From NCBI GenBank assembly GCA_030149365.1, contig JASBRP010000030.1:62001-126000 (forward strand): a DNA stretch of 64,000 nt, given 5' to 3'. Of the stretch, positions 7,343 to 15,704 are shown piece by piece. The notes beneath the pieces were generated by a model. It did not search any database. It was given only the letters and a program-made list of their open reading frames with translations, and was not told the DNA's origin. Every line of letters starts with the position of its first letter. The stretch's first letter is position 1. Source of the DNA: Solimonas sp. (GTDB taxonomy: Bacteria; Pseudomonadota; Gammaproteobacteria; Nevskiales; Nevskiaceae). The translations under genes and the position numbers were made by a program.

Positions 7343-8250
7343 GGCGCGGGGTCGCCCTGCGACAGGCGGACGACCTTGCCGCTGTCGGCCTCCAGCACCA
7401 GCACCCAGCCCTGGCCGAGTTGCGCGGTCTTGGCGCTGCCCAGCACCAGCCAGAGGTTGTTGCGGCGGTAGGAGCGGTACGGCGCCTGGATGGCGGTCTG
7501 CTCAGCACCCCAGCGCTGCGTCCACAGCTCGCGCGCGATGCGGATGGCGGCCTTGCCGTCGGCCACCGGGCCCTGCGGCGCGATGCCGGCGACGCTCTCG
7601 CCGGCCGGCACCGACTCCAGGTAGTTCTGCGCCCAGGGGCGCCAGTCGGCGTCCGGCGCGGCGGCCGATTCCAGGCGCGAGGACTGCGGGCCGCCGGGCT
7701 TGCGCAGGTGCAGGTCGTAGGGCGGCGGGTAACTGGCGGGCAGCGGCACGGCACGGTTGCCAAGCAGGCCATTGAGCGTCTCGCGTGCCTTCTTCGCCAC
7801 GTCGATCGGCGAGGGGACGTTGTCGGGGCGCGAGTAGACGATGCGACCCTTGCCGTCGATCACCAGGAACCAGGGCGTGCGCGAGATGCCGTAGGGGGCG
7901 ATCAGCGCATCACCGTTGAGCAATAGCGGGAAGCTGAGGCCGCGGTCCTTCATGGCCTGCACCGGGTCGCCGCCGCGGTTCTCCAGGATGTTGATGGTCC
8001 AGACATTCACGCCCTTGCCGCGGTAGTCCTTCCAGATGTCGTCCACGTAGGGCTGCAGCGCGCGGCTGAAGGGGCACCAGGACGGCCAGAACAGCAGCAC
8101 GGTGGGCTGGCCCTTGGCGTCCGCCGGGTAGTTCACGGTCTTGCCGTCGGGCGTCTTCAGCGACCAGGGCGGCGCCTGCGTGGGCTCGGCCTGGGCCGGC
8201 AGGGCCAGCAGCAGCGGCAGGGCACAGCACAGCGCGCGCAGGAGCTTCAT
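7339..8250 (-). CDS. Exported TlpA-like thioredoxin-fold protein with a CPFS site
   Basis: The 303-residue protein has a signal peptide (MKLLRALCCALPLLLALPAQA) and a TlpA/redoxin domain at about residues 25-165, with WPSWCPFS at the active site and the cis-proline motif SRTPWFLVID. The expected CxxC is CPFS: Cys59 is present but the resolving Cys is Ser62. A canonical two-cysteine disulphide exchange is therefore impossible, and a monothiol or structural role is likely. The C-terminal ~130 residues form a second domain (WVLVLEADSGKVVRLSQGD at the end) that I cannot name. It is followed, with a 4-base overlap, by the DNA glycosylase gene. Confidence 0.75.
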   Translation of the reverse strand: MKLLRALCCALPLLLALPAQAEPTQAPPWSLKTPDGKTVNYPADAKGQPTVLLFWPSWCPFSRALQPYVDDIWKDYRGKGVNVWTINILENRGGDPVQAMKDRGLSFPLLLNGDALIAPYGISRTPWFLVIDGKGRIVYSRPDNVPSPIDVAKKARETLNGLLGNRAVPLPASYPPPYDLHLRKPGGPQSSRLESAAAPDADWRPWAQNYLESVPAGESVAGIAPQGPVADGKAAIRIARELWTQRWGAEQTAIQAPYRSYRRNNLWLVLGSAKTAQLGQGWVLVLEADSGKVVRLSQGDPAP

Positions 8251-8364
8251 CGGTCGGAATCCTTTCGTCGGATGGGGTGGGCCCAAGGATAGTGCAGGCT
8301 TGGCCCGCACGGTGGAGCGGCCTATATTGCAGGCCGGCAGGCATAGACCTGGGGGAGAAAGACC

Positions 8365-9663
8365 ATGCAGATGAAGCACTGGTTCGCGCGCGTTGCCGTT
8401 GTCGCCACCGCCCTGTTCACCATGGCCCCGGTCCAGGCCGGCCCCGGTGATCCGCTGGGCGCCGCCTTCACCGTGACGACCAGTGCCGGCAGCGGGCAGC
8501 CGCAGGTGGCGAGCGACGCCGCCGGTAATTTCCTGGTGGTCTGGCAAACCGAGTTGCCGGCCCCGACTCCGCCGATCAATGCGCGGCGCTACTACGCCAA
8601 CGGCACCCCGCAGGGCCCCGAGTTCGCGGTGGCCGCACCGGGCAACCTGGGCGCTGATCCGCGGGTGGCGATGGATGCGGCGGGCAACTACGTGATCGCC
8701 TGGCGCGCCAGCGAGCCCGGCACCGCCGCCACGCTCATCCTGGCGCGGACCTTCAACGCCAGCAACGCGCCGCTGAGCCCGGTGCTGCAGGTGGCGCGGC
8801 TCACGCAGAACGCGGGCTACCACTCCGTGGCGATGGGCCCGGACGGCCGCTTCGTGGTGGTGTGGAACAACTTCGTGGTGATCAACGGGCCGATCCCCGG
8901 CCAGGACGAAGTCGGCTTCGGCCTGGGCTACAGCACGGTGCAGGCGCACCGCTACAACCTGGACGGCAGCGGCGGCCTGGGCAACATCCTGGTCAACACC
9001 AGCCTGACCAATCCGGTGCCGCTGCTGGGCATCTACAACGCCACGCCGCCCAAGGCAGCGATGGATGCGCAGGGCAATTTCGTGGTGGTCTGGGAAGACC
9101 GCACGGTGCTCACCACCAGCGTGGTCCATGCGCAGCGCTACCGCGCCAGCGGCCTGCCCGCGGGGTTGAAGACTCGCATCAACCCGACGTTGCCGCTGCA
9201 GGCCTTCCAGCCGGCGGTGGCGATGGACCATGCCGGCGCCTACCTGATCGCCTGGCATACGCCGCACAACACCGGAGGCCTGTCCTCCAGCGGCTACGAT
9301 CTCTGGGCGCGGCGCTACTCGGCGGCGGGCCTGGGCCAGGGCGCGGCCTTCCAGCTCAACACGGCCGGCGGCATCAGCATCCAGGAGAGCCTGGGCGTGG
9401 CGCGCGATGCGAATGGCGACAGCGTGATCGCCTGGACCGGCTCGCCGGCCGACTCCTGCTGCATCCCGCAGGAAGTCGACATCCAGCGCTACGGCGCCGA
9501 CGGCAGCCCGCGCGGCGGCAAGACCACGGTGCGCGGCGACGGCACGGAGCACATCCGCATCGCCAGCGCGCCGACCACGGCGATGGATGCCTACGGCAAC
9601 GTGGTGGTGGTGTGGTACGAGCCCGACGGCGTGCTGATGGGGCGGCTGTACCAGGCCTACTGA
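8365..9663 (+). CDS. Exported repeat protein, probable seven-bladed propeller
   Basis: The 432-residue protein begins with a signal peptide (WFARVAVVATALFTMAPVQA). It contains seven copies of a repeat of about 45-60 residues with the core VAMDAxGNxVVxW, for example VASDAAGNFLVVW, VAMDAAGNYVIAW, AAMDAQGNFVVVW and TAMDAYGNVVVVW. Between cores lie stretches such as ARRYYANG, AQRYRASG and ARRYSAAG. Seven sheet-forming repeats with Asp-x-x-Gly turns suggest a beta-propeller. No enzymatic motif is visible. It is probably periplasmic or secreted. The gene is divergent from the thioredoxin-like gene and convergent with lexA. Confidence 0.75.
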   Translation: MQMKHWFARVAVVATALFTMAPVQAGPGDPLGAAFTVTTSAGSGQPQVASDAAGNFLVVWQTELPAPTPPINARRYYANGTPQGPEFAVAAPGNLGADPRVAMDAAGNYVIAWRASEPGTAATLILARTFNASNAPLSPVLQVARLTQNAGYHSVAMGPDGRFVVVWNNFVVINGPIPGQDEVGFGLGYSTVQAHRYNLDGSGGLGNILVNTSLTNPVPLLGIYNATPPKAAMDAQGNFVVVWEDRTVLTTSVVHAQRYRASGLPAGLKTRINPTLPLQAFQPAVAMDHAGAYLIAWHTPHNTGGLSSSGYDLWARRYSAAGLGQGAAFQLNTAGGISIQESLGVARDANGDSVIAWTGSPADSCCIPQEVDIQRYGADGSPRGGKTTVRGDGTEHIRIASAPTTAMDAYGNVVVVWYEPDGVLMGRLYQAY

Positions 9664-9697
9664 CGCGGCCTTTTCGCCAGCCAGGAAACAGCGATAT

Positions 9698-9722
9698 CCG
9701 CGAGCCGGCTGACGGCTCGCGG
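9698..9722. terminator. GC hairpin between convergent genes
   Basis: A perfect 10-bp inverted repeat CCGCGAGCCG / CGGCTCGCGG with a 5-base loop lies between the ends of the repeat-protein gene and lexA. There is no T-run on either side, so it may act only as a processing or Rho-assisted end. Confidence 0.45.
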
Positions 9723-9723
9723 G

Positions 9724-10383
9724 TCAGCGCGGCGCGCCGGTGCGCAGCAGGCCACCCATGATGCCGGCGATGCGGAAGGGCGCAGCCTCCTGGTCTTCCG
9801 CCGGCTGCGCCAGGTCGATGACGATGGGCTCGTAGCGCGGGTTCTCGGCATGCAGCGTGACCACGCTGCCCTTGCGGCGATAGCGCTTTAGCGTGATGCG
9901 CTCGAAACCCCCACGCGGTTCGTAGAGGCAGGCGGCGATGATCTGGCCGTTCTCGGCCTCGGACTGCGCGTGGATGCCCACCAGGTCGCCCGGCAGGATA
10001 CCGGCGTCGATCATCGAGTCGCCGTCCACGCGGTGCAGGAAGTCAGCGCGCGGCTGGAACAGGCCAGGGTCGAGCTCCAGCCAGTGCTCGGCGTTGGACG
10101 GCGCGGTGATCGGCGCACCAGCGGCGATGCGGCCCAGCAGCGGCAGGCCCGGCGGCGTCTGCTCGCGCAGCAGGCGGATGCCGCGGGCATCGTTGGGGGA
10201 GATCTCGATCTCGCCCTTGCGTGCCAGGGCCTGCAGGTGGTCGCGCGCGGCGTTCTGGGCGAAGCCGAAGTGCTCGGCGATGTCGCGCTGGGACGGCGGA
10301 TAGCCCTCCGCGCGCAAGCGCTGCTCGATGAACTGCAGGATCTCGGTCTGGCGGGGCGTCAGATTGGCCATCGGGGCTTGCAT
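9724..10383 (-). CDS. lexA: LexA repressor
   Basis: The 219-residue protein is the SOS repressor and self-cleaving protease. The N-terminal winged helix is recognisable (LTPRQTEILQFIEQ, SQRDIAEHFGFAQNAARDHL). The cleavage site is Ala-Gly in RIAAGAPI. The catalytic Ser lies in VDGDSMIDAG and the Lys in ITLKRYRR. The recognition helix (FAQNAARDH) differs from that of E. coli (SPNAAEEH), so a non-E. coli operator is expected. Two ATGs (10383 and 10371) are possible; 10383 has GGA with 5-base spacing, while 10371 matches the usual family N-terminus. It diverges from a small membrane protein across two palindromic sites, which implies autoregulation. Confidence 0.93.
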   Translation of the reverse strand: MQAPMANLTPRQTEILQFIEQRLRAEGYPPSQRDIAEHFGFAQNAARDHLQALARKGEIEISPNDARGIRLLREQTPPGLPLLGRIAAGAPITAPSNAEHWLELDPGLFQPRADFLHRVDGDSMIDAGILPGDLVGIHAQSEAENGQIIAACLYEPRGGFERITLKRYRRKGSVVTLHAENPRYEPIVIDLAQPAEDQEAAPFRIAGIMGGLLRTGAPR

Positions 10384-10400
10384 CCTGTTCCGGAAAGGAC

Positions 10401-10420
10401 TACTGTTCGTTTGAACAGTA
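10401..10420. promoter_or_regulatory. lexA: Predicted LexA operator 1
   Basis: A perfect inverted repeat, TACTGTTC-GTTT-GAACAGTA, sits 18 bases upstream of the lexA start. Its location in front of lexA and the presence of a near copy directly beside it make it a LexA site by inference. It differs from the E. coli SOS box CTG-N10-CAG only in sequence, since the CTG...CAG ends and the N10 spacing are both kept. Confidence 0.75.
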
Positions 10421-10438
10421 CTTGTCAGGTAAACAGTA
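10419..10438. promoter_or_regulatory. Predicted LexA operator 2 (imperfect)
   Basis: TACTTGTC-AGGT-AAACAGTA shares its outer TACT/CAGTA ends with operator 1 and abuts it, sharing two bases. It ends one base before the ATG at 10440 and covers that gene's probable ribosome binding site (AGGT). LexA bound here would block the divergent gene directly. Confidence 0.55.
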
Positions 10439-10439
10439 T

Positions 10440-10700
10440 ATGAGCCTCGCGACTGCCGCAGCAACCCAGACCCCGGCCCGCCGCCGCACCCGCCTCGCCC
10501 CCGAGGCCACGGTGACCGTGGACAGCCGCCACCGCCGCAGCGCTGCGCGCCGCAAGCCCATGATTTCGCAGGAGAACCCTGCGATCCATTACGGCCTGCC
10601 GGACGGCTTCGTGAACACCGGCATGGTCATGGCCATGGTCGGGATCGCGGCCCTGCACCACCGTACGCTGCTGGACGCGCTGTTCTCGCTGTTCGCGTAG
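10440..10700 (+). CDS. Small single-span membrane protein under LexA control
   Basis: The 86-residue product has an Arg-rich, probably disordered N-terminus (TPARRRTRLAPE, SRHRRSAARRK). One hydrophobic helix follows at about residues 57-73 (FVNTGMVMAMVGIAALHH), then a short amphipathic tail. The ATG at 10440 has AGGT 9-10 bases upstream, inside operator 2. An internal ATG at 10560 would give a 46-residue protein that keeps the membrane helix but lacks a clear Shine-Dalgarno. I recognise no family. Its place opposite lexA, with operators touching its start, indicates SOS induction. Small SOS-induced membrane proteins in other bacteria (SidA of Caulobacter) block cell division, so that is one possible role. 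Confidence 0.6.
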   Translation: MSLATAAATQTPARRRTRLAPEATVTVDSRHRRSAARRKPMISQENPAIHYGLPDGFVNTGMVMAMVGIAALHHRTLLDALFSLFA

Positions 10701-10724
10701 GCCCCGTCCGGCGGGGGCCGTTTT
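10700..10724 (+). terminator. Rho-independent terminator
   Basis: GGCCCC and GGGGCC pair across a GC-rich loop and are followed by G and four T. It overlaps the last base of the stop codon of the 86-residue protein gene. Confidence 0.65.
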
Positions 10725-10790
10725 CGCCCTGGGAATCGGGTGGAACCCCGCTACAAGCCGCGCTCAACGCGCTATCCTTCAACCGCGTAA

Positions 10791-10842
10791 GGGCGGTCCT
10801 GCTGGTGGTTGCTTCCTCCCTTCCATCAGCAGGACTTCGCCC
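10791..10842. other. Long intergenic hairpin
   Basis: GGGCG-GTCCTGCTGGTGG pairs with CCATCAGCAGGAC-tt-CGCCC around a pyrimidine-rich 14-base loop. The stem is 18 pairs with one G-T wobble and a two-base bulge. It lies downstream of the tetR stop codon (minus strand) and after the plus-strand terminator at 10700-10724. It has no T-run, so it is not a standard terminator. A structured RNA or a repeat element are both possible. Confidence 0.4.
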
Positions 10843-10877
10843 GGACCGCCACTCCCGATTTGGACCTCAGCCCGGCA

Positions 10878-11603
10878 TCAGTCCGGAAACCTGAGTCCCG
10901 ACGCCGCCAGTTCCTGCGGCGCCTTGGCCGCGATGGCCCCCCAGAACAACAGCAGCACGAAACGCTCCGCCTGGCGGCGGATCTGCTCGCGCTGCTCCGG
11001 GTGCTCCAGGTAATCCAGCGAGAAGAAGGTCATCTGCCGGATGACCAGCTGCGAGATCTCGGCCACGTCCTCCCGCTGCAGCAGCGGCAGTTGCAGGGCG
11101 CCGAGCACGTCCTCGGTCATGTCCTCCCCGATGTCGTCCAGCACCTTGCGCAGGGCCTTGCGCAGCACCGGCGAGCTGCCGTGCATCTCGCGGATGCCGA
11201 CGACGTAGGCGGTACGGTGCTCGGTGACGAAATCCAGCACCAGGGCGATCGACTCACGCACCACGTCCTGGGCCTTGCTCCAGGCATCCACCGGATTCGC
11301 GGTGTCCGACAGCTTGAGCCCGGCTTCCGCCGGCCGGCGGCGGCGCTCGCGCAGGCCTTCGCGCAGCTGGCCGCTGAGCTGGTCGATCACGGCCAGCCCC
11401 AGTTCGTCGAAGTCGTTGAAGTGGCGGTAGAAGGTGTTGGGATTCAGGCCGGCCTGCCGCGCCACTTCGCGCAGGCCCAGCGAGGCCAGGCTGCGGGTGG
11501 TGGCGGCGAGTTGCAGGGCGGCCTCCATCAGGCGCTGGCGGCCGCTGACCAGGGGCGACGGAGCCTTGGCCGACGGTCTGTCTTCAGCGGAATGCTTTTT
11601 CAT
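10878..11603 (-). CDS. TetR-family transcriptional regulator
   Basis: The 241-residue protein has a TetR N-terminal helix-turn-helix at about residues 20-70 (LMEAALQLAATTRSLASLGLREVARQAGLNPNTFYRHFNDFDEL). The C-terminal ligand domain contains VLDFVTEHRTAYVVGIREMHGSS, which resembles the FabR/DesT group that senses acyl-CoA or fatty acids. An AAGG Shine-Dalgarno precedes the ATG at 11603. It diverges from the PF10118 hydrolase gene, and an 8+8 inverted repeat lies between them, so it most likely represses both itself and the hydrolase. The ligand is not known. Confidence 0.85.
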   Translation of the reverse strand: MKKHSAEDRPSAKAPSPLVSGRQRLMEAALQLAATTRSLASLGLREVARQAGLNPNTFYRHFNDFDELGLAVIDQLSGQLREGLRERRRRPAEAGLKLSDTANPVDAWSKAQDVVRESIALVLDFVTEHRTAYVVGIREMHGSSPVLRKALRKVLDDIGEDMTEDVLGALQLPLLQREDVAEISQLVIRQMTFFSLDYLEHPEQREQIRRQAERFVLLLFWGAIAAKAPQELAASGLRFPD

Positions 11604-11668
11604 ATCAAAGCCTTGATCTGCGGAACCAGCAGGACTGTGACATCACTCGTTGACATCGATGTCTACAG

Positions 11669-11691
11669 TCGTCTACCTTGCCTGTAGACGA
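11669..11691. promoter_or_regulatory. Predicted TetR operator
   Basis: A perfect inverted repeat, TCGTCTAC-CTTGCCT-GTAGACGA, lies in the divergent TetR/hydrolase promoter region. TTGACA at 11650-11655 and TACCTT at 11674-11679 would form a plus-strand promoter with an 18-base spacer, and the palindrome covers this -10. The nearby GTCTACAG (11661-11668) adds a third half-site. Confidence 0.6.
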
Positions 11692-11737
11692 TTGTATACC
11701 TCTTCCGGGGTTCGTCGCCCCGATGGAGTACAGAACG

Positions 11738-12601
11738 ATGAGCAGCAAGCCGAAGACCGCCAGCCGCACCAAGACGCCGATCCTGCCGACCCGCCGCGAT
11801 CTCAAGTTCCGGCTGCCGGCGGAGAAGATCGCCGACTGGAATGGCGGCAGCGTGCATATCTCGCAGTTCATGAACACGCTGTCGATCGTGTTCCCGGTGG
11901 GCGAGCGCTTCTTCATCCAGAGCGTGCGCAACTACCGCGACCAGATCACCGACCCGGAACTGAAGAAGGCCGTCACCGCCTTCATCGGCCAGGAGGCGAT
12001 GCACGGCCGTGAGCACGAGGAGTACAACGAGGCGCTGTTCGCCCGGGTGCCCGCCGCGGCGCGCTTCGAGAAGATCGTGGCCGGACTGCTGGGACGCATC
12101 CAGCGCCACACGCCGCGCTCCTACCAACTCTCCGCGACGATCGCGCTGGAGCATTTCACCGCGATCCTGGCCGATGGCCTGCTGAAGCAGCCGGAGGTGC
12201 TGGAGAAGGCCGACCCGCGCTTTGCCGCGCTGTGGCACTGGCATGCGCTGGAGGAGACCGAGCACAAAGCGGTGGCCTTCGATGTATGGGAGACGGTGAA
12301 GGGCACGGGGCCGCGCGCCTACGTGGAACGCGCGGGCGGCCTGGTGCTGGCCACGGTGATCTTCTGGGCGATGATCACGCCAGCCTACCTGGCGGTGCTG
12401 CGCTCGGAGGGACGCCTGGCGGACGCCAAGGGCTGGCTGGAGTTCTATCACCATGGCTTCGGCCGCGTGGGTTTCCTGCGCAAGCGCATCGGCGCCTGGT
12501 TGGATTACTTCCGCCCGGATTTCCACCCCTGGGACGACGACAACCGCCACTTCCTGGAGGGTATCGAGGAGTTTGCGGGGAAGGTGGAGGCGGCGGCCTG
12601 A
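11738..12601 (+). CDS. PF10118-type metal-dependent hydrolase
   Basis: The 287-residue protein matches the PF10118 family, annotated as predicted metal-dependent hydrolases. The potential metal ligands follow the family pattern: FIGQEAMHGREHEEYN near residue 85, IALEHFTAI near 135, and ALWHWHALEETEHKAVAFD near 170. This E-H/E-x-x-H layout resembles ferritin-like di-iron proteins. A hydrophobic segment (LVLATVIFWAMITPAYLAV) near 210 suggests membrane association. GGAG 9 bases upstream supports the ATG at 11738. Homologues often lie beside TetR regulators in lipid- or hydrocarbon-metabolising bacteria, as here. Substrate unknown. Confidence 0.8.
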   Translation: MSSKPKTASRTKTPILPTRRDLKFRLPAEKIADWNGGSVHISQFMNTLSIVFPVGERFFIQSVRNYRDQITDPELKKAVTAFIGQEAMHGREHEEYNEALFARVPAAARFEKIVAGLLGRIQRHTPRSYQLSATIALEHFTAILADGLLKQPEVLEKADPRFAALWHWHALEETEHKAVAFDVWETVKGTGPRAYVERAGGLVLATVIFWAMITPAYLAVLRSEGRLADAKGWLEFYHHGFGRVGFLRKRIGAWLDYFRPDFHPWDDDNRHFLEGIEEFAGKVEAAA

Positions 12602-12638
12602 GCCCTCTGTTCGTCACTGCGTCGAAAGCCGGTGATTT

Positions 12639-12717
12639 TTGTAGGGTGGGCTAAGCGAAGCGTGCCCACCATGGCGGCCTGAGTTGGTGGGCACGCTTCG
12701 CTTAGCCCACCCTACAA
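12639..12717. repeat. 33-bp perfect inverted repeat (GTAGGGTGGGC family)
   Basis: Two perfect 33-base arms face each other across a 13-base loop. The left arm (12639-12671) begins TTGTAGGGTGGGCTAAGCG and the right arm (12685-12717) is its exact reverse complement. The unit resembles dispersed GTGGGC...GCCCAC palindromes seen between genes in many proteobacteria. It lies between convergent genes. Confidence 0.8.
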
Positions 12718-12744
12718 GGCTGGCGGGGGAAAGCGGCATCAAAG

Positions 12745-12774
12745 AAAAGGGGCCAACCCAAGTTGGCCCCTTTT
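12745..12774. terminator. Bidirectional Rho-independent terminator
   Basis: A perfect 13-bp stem, AAAAGGGGCCAAC / GTTGGCCCCTTTT, with a CCAA loop is flanked by A-rich sequence on the left and T-rich on the right. It can terminate the hydrolase transcript and the minus-strand small gene ending at 12803. Confidence 0.85.
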
Positions 12775-12802
12775 TTGTCGCCCGTGAAGGTCTGGCCGAA
12801 TC

Positions 12803-13084
12803 CTAGCCTGCCTCCGCGTCCTCCCCATCCAACGGCAGACCCAACTGGTCCGGCCGTGCCCAACCAACCCTGCAGGTGCTGAGCGACAGGATCTGCTGCC
12901 GCCAAGAGTACCGTCCGTTCGAGGGACCGATCAGCTGCATCTCGCCGAGCACCAGGGCCATGGTTCCGCGCAGCCGCTCGTGGCTCGGATTGAGCTCCGC
13001 CTCGGGCAGGAAGCGCAGGCGCGCACCGACCGGCCACTGGCTGGCGGGACGCGCGGGAACGACGACGGCGGTGATATCGGACAT
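12803..13084 (-). CDS. Conserved hypothetical small protein
   Basis: The 93-residue soluble protein starts at an ATG with GGAG about 11 bases upstream. It is predicted mostly beta (ASQWPVGARLRFLPEA, RGTMALVLGEMQLIG, WRQQILSLSTCRVGW), ending in an acidic tail (DGEDAEAG). The pattern of short strands and a leading proline-rich turn could be a small barrel, but I recognise no family. It lies 125 bases downstream of the S-formylglutathione hydrolase gene on the same strand and ends at a strong terminator. It may be the last gene of that transcript. Confidence 0.55.
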   Translation of the reverse strand: MSDITAVVVPARPASQWPVGARLRFLPEAELNPSHERLRGTMALVLGEMQLIGPSNGRYSWRQQILSLSTCRVGWARPDQLGLPLDGEDAEAG

Positions 13085-13209
13085 GGCGGAAGGGTCTCCA
13101 GACATGGAGCAATTGTCCGGCAGCGGCGCCGTCCGCCACATCGGAACCACTCCCCTCCCCCGTGTCAGACGCTGCCGACAGCGCACGTAGGACGCCGGGG
13201 GACCCCGCC

Positions 13210-14045
13210 TCAGGCGCCCAGTTGTGCGGCGTGGTGCCGCAGGTGATCGCCGATGAAGCTCTGGATGAACCAGTAGGAGTGGTCGTAGCCAGGATGCAGG
13301 CGCAGCTGCAGCGACTGCCCGGAGCGCTGTGCGGCATCCTGCAAGGCCTGCGGATGCAGTTCCCGTTCCAGGAACTGATCGGCCTGGCCCTGATCGACCA
13401 GGATGTCGCCGGGATAGGGCTGGCGTGCCATCAGCAGGCTCGCATCCCACTCGCGCCACTGAGATTCGTCCGCGCCCAGGTAGCGGCTGAAGGCTTTCTG
13501 GCCCCAGGGCACGGCGACCGGGTTGGCGATGGGCGCGAAGGCGGAGACCGACTGCCAGCGCTGCGGGTGGCGTAGCGCGGTAACCAGTGCACCGTGCCCG
13601 CCCATGGAGTGGCCGAAGATGCCGCGGCGGCCGGGTGCGGCCGGCAGATGCGCCTCCACCAGCGCGGGCAGCTCTTCGTTGATGTAGCGGCCCATGCGGT
13701 AGTGCGGCGCCCAGGGTGCTTCGGTGGCGTCGAGGTAGAAGCCGGCGCCGACGCCGAAGTCCCAGTGCTCCGCGTCGCCGGGCAGGTCGAGCCCGCGCGG
13801 CGAGGTGTCGCAGGCCACCAGCATCAGGCCCAGCTCCGCGGCTAGGCGCTGGGCGCTGGCCTTGATCATGAAGGTCTCTTCCGTGCAGGTAAGGCCGGCG
13901 AGGAAGTACAGCGCCGGTACCTTGCCCTGCTCCGCCTGCGGCGGCAGGTAGGCGGAGAAGCGCATCTCGGTGCCGATGGACCCGGAGGCGTGGCTGTAGA
14001 CGCACTGCCAGCCGTCGAAGCAACGCTGGCGGGAGAGCTCCTTCA

Positions 14046-14046
<1 letters not shown>
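13210..14046 (-). CDS. fghA: S-formylglutathione hydrolase
   Basis: The 278-residue alpha/beta hydrolase completes glutathione-dependent formaldehyde oxidation by splitting S-formylglutathione into formate and glutathione. The nucleophile elbow is GHSMGGHGA (Ser near residue 147). GYDHSYWFIQSFI near the C-terminus carries the catalytic His, and PALYFLAGLTCTEETF and ACDTSPRG are family signatures. The length is normal (E. coli FrmB 277). Its ATG overlaps the stop of the dehydrogenase gene (TGATG at 14048-14044), so the two form a coupled operon. Confidence 0.95.
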
Positions 14047-15155
<1,109 letters not shown>

Positions 15156-15270
15156 TCTGTTCTCTCCGTCGGGGGGAATGCGGACGATACGACATCCAGG
15201 TGAAAGCGACGTTCAGACTCGCCTCGGGTGTCGCGGGGGCCTATTATCGTCTCCCCGGCGGAGAAACGTC

Positions 15271-15459
15271 ATGGCCGACATCATCAACCTGAACAAGGCG
15301 CGCAAGCGCAAGGCCCGCGCGGACGCGGAGCAGCAGGCGGCCGAGAACCGCGTGCGCTTCGGCCGCACGCGCGAGCAGAAGGAACAGGAAGCCGCCGCCG
15401 AGGAAGAAGCGCGCCGCCGCATGGACGGGCTGCGCCGAGAAAAGCCGCAGGACGACTGA
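15271..15459 (+). CDS. DUF4169 family small protein
   Basis: The 62-residue protein starts MADIINLNKARKRK and is highly charged and helical (VRFGRTREQKEQEAAAEEEARRRMDGLRREKPQ), which is the DUF4169 pattern. It has no hydrophobic segment and is probably a coiled-coil or nucleic-acid-associated protein. GGCGGAG lies 7-13 bases before the ATG. The family has no assigned function. It is 29 bases upstream of another small gene on the same strand, so the pair is likely co-transcribed. Confidence 0.8.
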   Translation: MADIINLNKARKRKARADAEQQAAENRVRFGRTREQKEQEAAAEEEARRRMDGLRREKPQDD

Positions 15460-15488
15460 CGGCTCAAACAGAATCCCCCGAGAACCCG

Positions 15489-15704
15489 ATGCTGACCGAC
15501 CAGATTCACGCCCGTCTCACCGTCATTGAAGGCCTTGTCATGGGCCTGCTGGCCCAGAGCCGCGAGCCCGAGCTCATCCACGCCGTGGCCCGCGAGCACG
15601 TCGCCGACGTGCTGAAGGTGCTGGATGCCGATCCGGCCGCCGCCAGCCTGGCTACGGCGCTGCGGCGCCAGACCGAGCAGTCGATCCCCGGCGAGCCGCT
15701 ATAG
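15489..15704 (+). CDS. Small conserved helical protein
   Basis: The 71-residue product (start MLTDQIHARLTVIEGLVMG) is predicted to be two or three helices with a heptad-like pattern in the first 25 residues. It has no cysteines or metal motifs and no signal peptide. I do not recognise a family. It follows the DUF4169 gene closely, and its last six bases overlap the 3' end of the convergent HIT gene. Confidence 0.55.
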   Translation: MLTDQIHARLTVIEGLVMGLLAQSREPELIHAVAREHVADVLKVLDADPAAASLATALRRQTEQSIPGEPL

